Source of the DNA: Tieghemiomyces parasiticus
Lineage: Eukaryota > Kickxellomycota > Dimargaritomycetes > Dimargaritales > Dimargaritaceae
Reading direction: 5' to 3'
Assembly: GCA_027575765.1 (NCBI GenBank)
Contig: JANBPT010000271.1
Location: 1 to 49,046, forward strand
DNA: 49,046 nucleotides
Made by a program: the position numbers and the translations under genes
Shown here: positions 42,601-49,046 of the stretch, piece after piece
How the letters are laid out: the number at the start of each line of letters is the position of its first letter
Position numbering within the stretch: position 1 is the stretch's first letter
The notes under the pieces: model-generated
What the model was told of the DNA's origin: nothing
Seen by the model: the letters and a program-made list of their open reading frames with translations, nothing else
Database searches by the model: none

Positions 42601-45456
42601 TTCCAGACCTGGTGCAGCCAGTTGGACGACTACACTCGGACCCTCACTGCCGATGCCTGGCCCGTGCAGAGCATGACGGTGGATAACCGCCAACTCCTGC
42701 CTCCCCCAGAGGTCCTTGACCCAGTGCCCACCGTGGCCCGCCTATCCATATCCTACGAATTCGACCGGGAGTTCACCACCCAGCTCCTACTGCAATTGGC
42801 GCCACAATGGCGTGTCACCCCGCGCGACATGCTCCTGGCCACCTTTGCTCGGGCCTACTGCCAGGCGTTGGGTACCACCCAGGTCTCCTTTGTGATGGAG
42901 GGCCACGGTCGCGAGCCCTGGTCGGACGCCATGGATGTAAGTCGCACCGTAGGCTGGTTCACCGCCCTGTACCCCTTGGTCCTGGACGTACCCCTGGGCA
43001 GTTCGGCTCTGGATAGCATACGCCACGCCAAGGAAGCGATGCAGCAAATCCCAAACCGTGGTTTCCCCTACAGCCTACTCCTTCAAATGCCCGGGGCTGA
43101 TCTGGCCGAGCGATCAAAACTCGTAGCCAAGACCCCTAAGCGGCTCGATGTCCAATTCAACTATTTAGGACGGTTCGGTGGAACCAGTTCAGGCGGCGAA
43201 GCCGTCAGTATCGAGTGGGATGACCGTTTCGGCCTACACGACTTTGCACCTAACGACCACGCCGTGTACGACCTCAACCCCATGCCCCTAGTCAACCAAG
43301 ATCGCCTGCGCCTGGTCATGGAGTACAATCCGCGGGTCTATGAGGGCAAGCTAGCCAGCCAATTGATTTCCCTGTGGCGTCAGGGACTGGAAAACCTGTG
43401 CTCCACGCCGGCCATTTCCGCCCAACCGATTTTCACCCGGTTCGACGTTCCTTTGCTTCAGCCCACCGAGCAAGAGTTTGGCGCCCTCATTGCCGAGCTG
43501 AAAAGGCGTGATATCTCCGTCTCTGATATTGAAGACATCCTACCTTGTTCTCCTATGCAGGGCAGCCTACTCACCGCCACACTAAAGGACCGCTCCGCCT
43601 ACTTGGTACAGACCGCGATCAGGTTGACCGGTAACACGGACCTGGACCGGTTCCGGTGTTCGTGGGATAACCTCACTCAGCGCCATAGCATTCTGCGCAC
43701 CGTTTTTCTCCCATTCACTTCTACAAGCTGTAACGGGTTTGCCCAGATCGTCCTTCATAACCCTTCGGTAGCATGGACCCTAGACAAAGCCCCTCTCCTA
43801 TCGCTGCCTAGCTTCTTCGTGGAGAACCGTGGCCTAGGCTTCGACATGCTTCGACCAATGGTGCGAATACATATTTCACCCACTGGACATCCTAAGACAT
43901 TCCAGTTTGTCTTGACCATTCATCACGCCCTCATCGACGGTTGGTCCCTCCCGCTACTATTGGACGACCTATGTCGGTTGTACACCTCACCCACAACCTC
44001 TGCTGAGCCAGCCGGGCCGCCTTTCCGCCGAGTTATTGAGAAGGTAACCGGTCAGGATGAGGCGGCGGCTCGCGAATTTTGGGTTGACTATCTCCGCGGT
44101 GTCCAACCTACACCAGCGCCCCTGATTGGTATGGAGCTTACGGGCGAGCGCGGATTAGCGGAGCACCGCTGTACTCTCGCCGTCCACAAGCCCGACCTAC
44201 TCCAGGCCGCTCAGCGGTTCGGTGTGACCCTATCCACCCTCCTTCGGGCCGCCTACGCGCTGGTGCTGGGTCGCTACCTGGGCCGTGATGATTTCGTCAT
44301 CGGATTTACCGTATCGGGCCGTAACCTTGACATGCCAGGAATTACCAACGTTGTCGGCCCCTGCCTTAACATGATTCCTCTCCGCTTTCGTCTAACTGAC
44401 CAATCCCTGGGTGACTGGTTCCAGCAGATTCAAACCGATACCTTTCGAATGATTCCGTTCGAACACACCAGCCGTGCCAAGATCAACAGATGGTGTAACT
44501 CTACCATGTCCTCCCCGTTATTCCATATACTCAATGGGTTTGAGAATTTCCCGCAGCTTGATCTTAAGACGGAGGAGGTTTCCATCGAGCTCGGGCCGGT
44601 CCACGAGTTTACCGAGTACCCTTTGGATTCCGACTTCATTGATAAGCCCGAGGCCATCAGCTTCGTATGCGCCTACGAGCGCGCCTTCTGCCAGAAGGCT
44701 TGTGTCGTCCAAATGGTGGAACGGATCGATCAGGTTCTGATCGAGTTTGCAAGTGCGACCGCTGACACAAAAATCAGCAGTGTCTTACCTTCTCTTTCCG
44801 TTGCAGTGCCGAGTAGTCCCGAGCGACGTGTCGTAGCTGATGGCTTCCAGGTCCCCCTTGCCACTCTAGACCGTTACCTGGCCAAGAAAAACGTCCCCTC
44901 GCCGTTTTCCGTGGTAACGCATGACGGCCGCATTGTAACTCGTACCTCAGCGACGGAGGCCGATCTCGAGACACTTAGGACGCTGTACACCGATTTAGAG
45001 TTGCCAGTGTCTCTAACCCCTGCCACTATAATCTCACTCGATGCTTTCCCGCATCTTTCCAGCGCAAGCGAAGGTGATTTGGTTCGGCTGGGTGAGGCAT
45101 ACCTTCATGTGTCAGATGAAATGGCTCAACATACGGTCAAGAGTTACGAAAAATGGTGGCTAATGATAACCTGTATGGACCTGCTGTCCGGTGCCGGATG
45201 TAAAGCCAAGCCATCTGAAGCCGTCTGGATGCACCTGCGGAGTCGACCCAGCCTGCTACTTCAGCTTGAATATCGGATCAAGCAGCGCTTCGGGATCACC
45301 CTGGACACGCGGACCATTCTGGCATGTGACTGTTTAATGACCATGGCTTCAGCAATTGAAGCCCCGGGTCCTTTGCTGCCTCGTACTCCAGCGCTTGTTA
45401 GTCAGTCAACCCACACCAAGTCGACCATCCATCACAGAGCAAAGGTGATGTTGTAA
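39619..45456 (+). CDS. Nonribosomal peptide synthetase with half C-A-T-E-C-remnant A-degenerate T layout
   Basis: This intronless gene encodes 1945 residues. Domains in order: the C-terminal half of a condensation domain (about 40-225), a full adenylation domain (262-728), a carrier domain (744-816, GGDS with Ser780), an epimerisation domain (832-1262, HHALVD from His963), a full condensation domain (1300-1712, HHALIDG from His1435), a short remnant of an adenylation C-terminal subdomain (about 1765-1828) and a degenerate carrier-like domain (about 1840-1915). Only one complete module exists. It should activate one amino acid, load it on Ser780 and epimerise it to the D form. The downstream C domain would then join it to a partner that this protein cannot itself activate. 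No thioesterase or reductase domain is present. The start at 39619 is the first ATG, in ACCATG context. No other biosynthetic gene adjoins it apart from a hydrolase-fold protein upstream. Confidence 0.95.
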   Translation: MISSQDSCYLKPVTCADGPPSTTIVPLAKPVHPKPGNGQISATIPLCTTTLDVTTLCKVVWGILLARYAETVDIAFGYSRVPVPPSDSKATAKDLSVCTLCLDSTTKLAVALGTPLTEPNHPLRHHEWALPTDFQGKLETILAIEDAMFQEREPNTGINTLSALSAMTQATLVVTCRVDRGCLTVCIAFNQSQVTEGAVQGLGWQFCTVAPIVAKAAEGLELLTSPTIANVTWVSQVERQRLLQFAGTISHPDAINPPVHLLVSEWASRTPAGVALEYENRTVTYAEFDYLTSALAYRLVHRCGARPEVRIALFLPKSIEFFVALFAVLKSGAAYIPIDPEYPEERIRYILEDGAASLILAKLETRSRLPTGQTCPVLLVDTLPDLVQDETSTGTPLAFHHSQPADLAYIVYTSGTTGQPKGVMVEHGNLSSFAAEPTHLEFYRPGNRELLVYAIGFDALLWPTLKSLCYGGTLVLPGPDLLGGLASVHTTSATPSFLAKLCPADFPMLRSVLSGGEPCTRHLVDTWSRHCHFSNAYGPSETTVASFTVAPEAGDPVTVGRPTRNVLAYIVDENLDLVPVGAPGQLLIGGLGVARGYCNLPDLTAQKFIANPFGPGRVYLTGDKARWLPNGYADILGRLDHQIKLRGFRIELEEVEAASTSYPAVQLAVATVQADRLVLFVEPESVNTVALLEHLRTRLAKFMMPDHVVPVARLPLTANGKVDRRALSEFTVSTPVTTPTEPHGFTDLELRLREAWAQVLQLPAERIGPSDDFFRIGGDSISAILLVSKCQQLGYKAAVPLIYEYRQLRALTAQLIPLVTATSETNQRQVQGPVDLTPIQRWFFTLAMRNLHHFNQSFTLRVGPFVTVAHIRQALVQLTNHHDILRARFHRRNETEWEQSIPSAEAAAGDFFVTETTVAEADYANLILKIQSSLNLTDGPVMAACLIHSHEKPGCSRLFWTIHHALVDLVSWRVLIEDLQTILTGGQLPPKTLSFQTWCSQLDDYTRTLTADAWPVQSMTVDNRQLLPPPEVLDPVPTVARLSISYEFDREFTTQLLLQLAPQWRVTPRDMLLATFARAYCQALGTTQVSFVMEGHGREPWSDAMDVSRTVGWFTALYPLVLDVPLGSSALDSIRHAKEAMQQIPNRGFPYSLLLQMPGADLAERSKLVAKTPKRLDVQFNYLGRFGGTSSGGEAVSIEWDDRFGLHDFAPNDHAVYDLNPMPLVNQDRLRLVMEYNPRVYEGKLASQLISLWRQGLENLCSTPAISAQPIFTRFDVPLLQPTEQEFGALIAELKRRDISVSDIEDILPCSPMQGSLLTATLKDRSAYLVQTAIRLTGNTDLDRFRCSWDNLTQRHSILRTVFLPFTSTSCNGFAQIVLHNPSVAWTLDKAPLLSLPSFFVENRGLGFDMLRPMVRIHISPTGHPKTFQFVLTIHHALIDGWSLPLLLDDLCRLYTSPTTSAEPAGPPFRRVIEKVTGQDEAAAREFWVDYLRGVQPTPAPLIGMELTGERGLAEHRCTLAVHKPDLLQAAQRFGVTLSTLLRAAYALVLGRYLGRDDFVIGFTVSGRNLDMPGITNVVGPCLNMIPLRFRLTDQSLGDWFQQIQTDTFRMIPFEHTSRAKINRWCNSTMSSPLFHILNGFENFPQLDLKTEEVSIELGPVHEFTEYPLDSDFIDKPEAISFVCAYERAFCQKACVVQMVERIDQVLIEFASATADTKISSVLPSLSVAVPSSPERRVVADGFQVPLATLDRYLAKKNVPSPFSVVTHDGRIVTRTSATEADLETLRTLYTDLELPVSLTPATIISLDAFPHLSSASEGDLVRLGEAYLHVSDEMAQHTVKSYEKWWLMITCMDLLSGAGCKAKPSEAVWMHLRSRPSLLLQLEYRIKQRFGITLDTRTILACDCLMTMASAIEAPGPLLPRTPALVSQSTHTKSTIHHRAKVML
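39736..40293 (+). other. NRPS half condensation domain (C-terminal lobe only)
   Basis: Residues 40-225 resemble the second lobe of a C domain: VVWGILLARYAETVDIAFGYSR parallels the strand-helix after the active site. The first lobe and the HHxxxDG motif are absent, so it cannot condense. Such N-terminal C remnants occur in other fungal initiating modules. Confidence 0.75.
40402..41802 (+). other. NRPS adenylation domain
   Basis: Core motifs are intact: YIVYTSGTTGQPKGVM (409-424, A3), FDALLWPTL (457-465, A4), NAYGPSETT (535-543, A5), the A7 STGD-equivalent YLTGDKARW (619-627), LGRLDHQIKLRGFRIE (636-651, A8) and NGKVDRRAL (719-727, A10, Lys721). The pocket read against GrsA is Asp458, Ala459, Trp462, Ser492, Leu513, Gly515, Ala536, Val544, Ala545, Lys721. 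Confidence 0.92.
41848..42066 (+). other. NRPS thiolation (carrier) domain
   Basis: Residues 744-816 form a peptidyl carrier domain with FFRIGGDSISA; Ser780 (codon 41956-41958) is the phosphopantetheine site. This is the only canonical carrier in the protein. Confidence 0.93.
42112..43404 (+). other. NRPS epimerisation domain
   Basis: Residues 832-1262 show E-domain hallmarks: HHALVDLVSWRVLIEDL (963-979, His964 in the HHxxxD motif), the EGHGRE motif (1094-1099) with the second catalytic acid, TVGWFTALYPL (1110-1120) and FNYLGRF (1180-1186). It should convert the carrier-bound L-residue to D. Confidence 0.92.
43516..44754 (+). other. NRPS condensation domain
   Basis: Residues 1300-1712 begin with DILPCSPMQGSLL (1306-1318, C1 motif) and carry an intact HHALIDGWS active site (1435-1443) and later FTVSGRNLDMPGI (1563-1575) with the VGPCLNMIPLR motif. 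Placed directly after an E domain, it should be the type that accepts a D donor. Confidence 0.92.
44911..45102 (+). other. Remnant of an adenylation C-terminal subdomain in the NRPS
   Basis: Residues about 1765-1828 (THDGRIVT, then LRTLYTDLELPVSLTPATI and ISLDAFPHL) align by eye with the last 60 residues of an A domain, ending where NGKVDR should be. That motif reads SASEGDLVRL, so the catalytic Lys is gone. The whole 400-residue A core between the C domain and this piece is missing. Confidence 0.6.
45136..45363 (+). other. Degenerate carrier-like domain at the NRPS C-terminus
   Basis: Residues about 1840-1915 resemble a carrier domain: WMHLRSRPSLL then LEYRIKQRFGITLDTRTIL parallels the segment FFxLGGxSL and the following helix. 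The Gly-Gly is lost (Arg-Pro), but Ser1878 (codon 45250-45252) falls at the phosphopantetheine position. Whether it can be modified is unknown. Confidence 0.6.
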
Positions 45457-45703
45457 TGAAACTACATTGGTCAGCGCGCGTCGTTTTTGTAAAGAAAGGA
45501 CCGCATTGAAAACTAGGGAATGAACCTTGAATGAAAGGTTTGTACAAAGGGAAATCTCACTGTAAGGAAGGCATTTGGGGCTAATATGGAATGTCGTCTA
45601 CGATTGGCAGGCCGTTGTATTGTGACAGAGTTTACTGCCCGAGGAGGAAGAGCAACTTGTGGAAAGACCGAAGGAGGGTCACAAGGCGAGCAGGCCGAGT
45701 TTG

Positions 45704-45709
45704 AATAAA
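45704..45709 (+). terminator. Likely poly(A) signal of the NRPS gene
   Basis: A canonical AATAAA lies about 250 nt after the NRPS stop. It is the first such site on this strand and fits a moderately long 3' untranslated region. Confidence 0.45.
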
Positions 45710-46457
45710 GAAATGGTATTTACTGCACACTTAACGAGCCCAAAGTTGTGGGCCATTCGTCGTCTTTAAATAGGTGTGGTTCGAATGATGATGCGAAACC
45801 GTTTGGTGTAGCTTGACGCGCTTGATTTTCGGGGACTTTCTCCATGAGGAGGGGGATCCAAAATCGAGTCGAGCTCGCTTCCGATGTCAGAAGGCCGCCT
45901 TCCTATTTTACCAAAGGATGAGAATAATCCGTGATGGAGGTTTTTGAATAAGCCATTAGCAAGACAGAACCTGAAGGGAGGTGGCGGCCTTAAGGTTGGG
46001 AGGTTTCTTGGGGTGCACCTCGGTTACATTACTACCCCCTGCTCCCAACCGGTGCTCTTCGCGGGTCGCCAGTACCACATGATAAATCGACCAACATGCA
46101 CCTTCAGAGGGAGGACAAGAAGGGCCAGGGAGGACCCCGACCCGGCTCTCTCTCCCTCTTTAGTATTCCCTCATTTTTTAATCCTTTGTTAATCACCACA
46201 GAGTCCCGTGCACCACCCCACCGAATTTCTTTCGGTTCCTCTTCTTTCTCCCGGTTTGGCCACGTAGGCCCTTCCTCGTTGAGCACATAGTATTAAAACT
46301 CAATACAATTGCAGTGTGATCAATTAGCTAGAAATAGGTCTCCTTACATTTCTCCTCAGCCACTTGGCGATACGGTATTGCCCTATTTAGTGACGTCAAT
46401 TTGGTGGACGAGGCGGCTGGCAAGTAGAGGGGACATATATCTTGTTACTCTATTGCA

Positions 46458-46467
46458 TTTATTTATT
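46458..46467 (-). terminator. Poly(A) signal of CMS1
   Basis: The plus strand reads TTTATTTATT, that is two overlapping AATAAA hexamers on the minus strand, 56-65 nt beyond the Cms1 stop codon. Confidence 0.6.
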
Positions 46468-46522
46468 TTAAAAAGGCCAACGAGGGGGAGGGGAAGCCGA
46501 CACTGTCGTACGGTCCCGTAGC

Positions 46523-48268
46523 TCAAAACATTCCGACTCGGAGCTTACCGGCATCGAGCTGAGGGAGAAAGAACTGCCGGAAGAGGATGAAGAGATCCTG
46601 GCTGCAGTCGGGCATATCTACCACCATCCGGTCCTTACCATCACGGAAACAATCTAGGATGATCAATTCGGTGCGACCCAAGGTCAGGGAGGCTGGAAAG
46701 GGGTGTGAGGATAAGTAGATGTAGCCGGCAGGAGGAGAGGAAATATGTATATATGAACAATCAGCCACAACAACGAATACGCGATTAGATCAAGAATATT
46801 AGAGAACTGGGGGTACTGTGGCATCGAACTAGGCACTGGGGAAGCCTGAAAACTCGAACCCGACATCCCAATGAGCTGACCACAGTAAAACCTAGGGTAC
46901 CGCAAATTACTTACCAGGATCCTCCATCAACTTTAGAATCCGGTTGGGCGTGCCGACAGCGACATCGGTATGGAACTTCTTGAGCAGCTTACGCTGCTCT
47001 TCGATCTTCATGTGCCGCGCGAATAGCTTAGCTACTTGGACCTTGGGCGCCAGTTTGCGAGATTCCCTAGAGCAAATAGCGAGGGCGGGAGGGGGGTCGT
47101 AGAGCGAGAGCGAGGCAAGAGGTATGTACGCAAATATGAGACGCTGATGGGGTCGGAGAGGCATGGATGCCAATCAAGCAACATTCATCATATTCTGCTC
47201 ACGTATATGAGTCGAATCGTAAGAGCGTCCATCACTTACCGAATGAGTTCTGTAGCCCGGTTAGCGTGACAGGTGATAATCAGCACCTTAGGGGTGCCCT
47301 TAGCCACTTTCACGCGACTACCGCCGAAAGTAACGTTGCCATCTGGATAAATAGTAAATGCGTAAAGCAAGCGGGTTCACCAGTGTTAGAGGTAGTGAAG
47401 GAGAGTGCCAGGTCTTAAAGTGGCCATACCAGGAAGGCTTGAGTGTCAACTATGGTGTAGGTCATTCGTTCCTCCCGATCTCCACTCTTAGCTGCTACTT
47501 ACATTTTCCAAACCAATCGGGCAGGACCGAGGGCGTGCGCGGGTTAACGAAGTCGGAAGAGTCGATGAAGTAGCTGCCTAAATGAATAGAGGGTTTTACG
47601 GGAAGGGAATCGTAGATGGTGGCGCGTTTAGGGAAGAGCAGTGTACAATATCGTCAGTGTCTGGCTGAGAGGACCCCGGTTTTAAGTAACTTTCACTGTA
47701 AAGAACAGGGCCGATCACGCCCACTATCTAGTATCAAAATAACCCCCCCTCCCTTATCACCGTACTTACTTTTGAAGGAGGCACCCTCCAGCTCGAGTTG
47801 GGAGATACCCTTGAAGGCATGCCGCAGCTTATGGTTCATAAAGCTGGCCTGCGCTTCCGGCGTTCCGAAAGCCACGGCAGGGTCCGAAAAGTAGCTTAAC
47901 CTCGGCTACTCGAAGATTCAATGAGGAGATATGGGATAGACCATGCATAAGAAAGAGGGCGTCGAAATGTAAGCACCATGTCCAATAGTCCCTAGTAATC
48001 GGGCTAGTGAAGTTAGAAATCGACGGTGCACTAAATAGCGCACACACACAAACACATCCAATTCCCTCCCCAACGACCTGTAGCCTAGCAGTCCTACCTT
48101 TTTGTTCAGCTTCTTCTTCTCCTTGGCGGTTTTCTTTGCGTCGCCGTTAGCGGTCGGCTGGGGACCGGTCTCATAGTTGTCCTCACCACCGGAGGCGGCC
48201 AGGTCAACCTCGTAGTCGAGGCCGTCGTCAAGCGACTCAACGTTAAAGGAAGGCGGGCGCTTAGGCAT
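46523..48268 (-). CDS. CMS1: Cms1-like ribosome biogenesis protein (CMSS1 family)
   Basis: Six exons (48268-48098, 47905-47770, 47577-47503, 47342-47240, 47066-46915, 46692-46523) encode 268 residues. Every intron is GT-AG (most GTAAGT) and the phases close exactly to 807 nt. The acidic and then Lys-rich N-terminus is nucleolar-like. Then come FMNHKLRHAFKGISQLELE, SSYFIDSSDF with PRTPSVLPDWFGK, GTPKVLIITCHANRATELIRE and KVQVAKLFARHMKIEEQ with VAVGTPNRILKLMEDP, and TLGRTELIILDCFRDGKDRMVVDMPD near the end. These follow the Cms1/CMSS1 family, a DEAD-helicase-like fold without Walker A ATP-binding residues. Yeast Cms1 belongs to the 90S pre-ribosome, so a small-subunit assembly role is expected. 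The weakest join is the exon 2 acceptor at 47906, which I chose because it keeps phase 0 just after an in-frame TAG. Confidence 0.88.
48041..48055. repeat. Short CA repeat inside CMS1 intron 1
   Basis: An imperfect CA run lies within the first intron (48097-47906) of the Cms1 gene. It has no evident role. Confidence 0.7.
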
Positions 48269-48503
48269 TGTGGTCGGGGTCCTATTTCAGAGCGAAGGGT
48301 GGGAATATGATGGAATCTCTGAACCCAGGGAGTTCAAGGGGATGGGTGCCAAGAATCGAAAGTAATGGGATATGAAGTCCAAGCGTGGGCTCTGACAGAA
48401 AGGGTCATGTCTCGGGCGAGTCATTAGACTCCAGTTTGGCCGAATGTACACATTGGCCTTCAGCGCATTTGGGTGAACCAACGATATAACAATATTTTTC
48501 GGC

Positions 48504-48523
48504 AAAAAAAAAAAAGAAAAAAA
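48504..48523 (+). repeat. Interrupted poly-A tract
   Basis: Twelve A, one G and seven A lie about 240 bases upstream of the Cms1 start. On the minus strand this is a poly-T element, which fungal promoters often carry as a nucleosome-disfavouring tract. Confidence 0.8.
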
Positions 48524-48962
48524 TGTTGAACCCGATCCGACAGGCGGCAGGGTGTCTAAACTTTATGCCTAGATTCTTACTAGAATAGTTTCCAGTACTG
48601 AGTCTATTTTGACCTGCTCTACTATCACTCTCACCTCCCCTATAGAGTAAGGCCTCACCGCCGTCACTCCGTCTAACCGAGTAGCTTAATGCCAGAACAG
48701 GGGGTCTAGACGGTGTAGCGCCCACCGACCATGGATAAAATGTAATAAATTTTAGTCGAAATAGACGAGTAAGCCGAGACGCCTAATAAGAAGCCGCGGC
48801 AAGGACCGTTTAAACGTAAACTATGTATATGGATACGAACGATGAACTAAAAAAATTATAAAGGTGTTGGTAAGTAGAAGTCGGGGTGATAATTGTGAGA
48901 GTTGGCAAACAAAGCGTCAAGGCCCGGTGCGCTAAGTACGATCGAGAATGTCTACTACACAG

Positions 48963-48979
48963 CACACACACACACACAC
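48963..48979 (+). repeat. (CA)n microsatellite
   Basis: About eight CA dinucleotides lie near the right edge of the window, outside any gene. Confidence 0.9.
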
Positions 48980-49046
48980 TCCGCTGATGGGCTCCAGTAT
49001 AACCAGCGCTTTTCGCACTTAATAGCTAGTCTCTGAGAAGCCAAAT

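Larger units (their letters stand above)
45457..46522. other. Convergent spacer between NRPS and CMS1
   Basis: This 1.07 kb spacer has no recognised gene. It contains the likely poly(A) signals of both flanking genes, listed separately. Frames of 60-82 codons near 45944-46290 have no family resemblance. Confidence 0.5.
48269..49046. other. Gene-free right edge / CMS1 upstream region
   Basis: I recognise no gene. The span contains the Cms1 promoter region, a poly-A tract at 48504-48523 broken by one G, and a CA microsatellite at 48963-48979. Confidence 0.5.

Noticed and set aside
45775..45800. GGTTCGAAT resembling a tRNA B-box
   Set aside because: The flanking five bases on each side are not complementary and no acceptor stem or A-box is found at the right distance.
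46800..46900. tRNA-like B-box (GGTTCGAGT on the minus strand) within a Cms1 intron
   Set aside because: The T-arm halves do not pair and the A-box-like sequence is only about 12 nt away, so no cloverleaf can form.

Overview
The window is eukaryotic and almost certainly fungal. Several genes carry short spliceosomal introns (75-320 nt) with GTAAGT-like donors and YAG acceptors. Starts often have an A/G at -3 (ACCATG), poly(A) signals are AATAAA, and the disulfide isomerase ends in HDEL. Gene content is fungal too: Spo7, Cms1, Ctr copper transporter, Hem15, a GH18 chitinase and a nonribosomal peptide synthetase (NRPS). Twelve protein genes sit in long non-coding spacers (up to about 4.8 kb). 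An NRPS, a bacterial-like SLC1 carrier and a secreted chitinase together would suit an early-diverging, possibly mycoparasitic lineage such as the Kickxellomycotina/Dimargaritales. That placement is inference from gene content, not something the sequence proves.

Layout: an AVT-type amino acid transporter (1848-3197, -); a DEK_C + SWIB nuclear protein with one intron (7068-8120, -); an ER protein disulfide isomerase (9693-11186, +) convergent with three-exon ferrochelatase HEM15 (11538-13345, -); a 4.5 kb gap; an SLC1/DAACS dicarboxylate/glutamate symporter (17876-19300, +); mitochondrial isoleucyl-tRNA synthetase (20092-23265, +); a 3.4 kb gap; a secreted GH18 chitinase (26676-27953, +); a 4.8 kb gap ending in a pyrimidine-rich leader; a Ctr copper transporter (32717-33370, +) convergent with a four-exon Spo7 gene (34106-35157, -); an alpha/beta-hydrolase-fold protein (35896-37353, +); the NRPS (39619-45456, +); and a six-exon Cms1 gene (46523-48268, -).

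Most genes are unrelated housekeeping functions and do not form an obvious cluster. The exception worth attention is the NRPS, an intronless 1945-residue protein with a remnant architecture: half C - A - T - E - C - A remnant - degenerate T. It should load one amino acid (specificity code read by eye as DAWSLGAVAK, Leu-like), epimerise it and pass it to a condensation domain whose own module has lost its adenylation core. The nearest upstream gene encodes a hydrolase-fold protein whose nucleophile position appears to be Gly. It is the only candidate partner in view, and the link is speculative.

All exon joins were derived by eye by requiring GT-AG borders, a preserved reading frame and continuous family homology. 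No transcripts were available.
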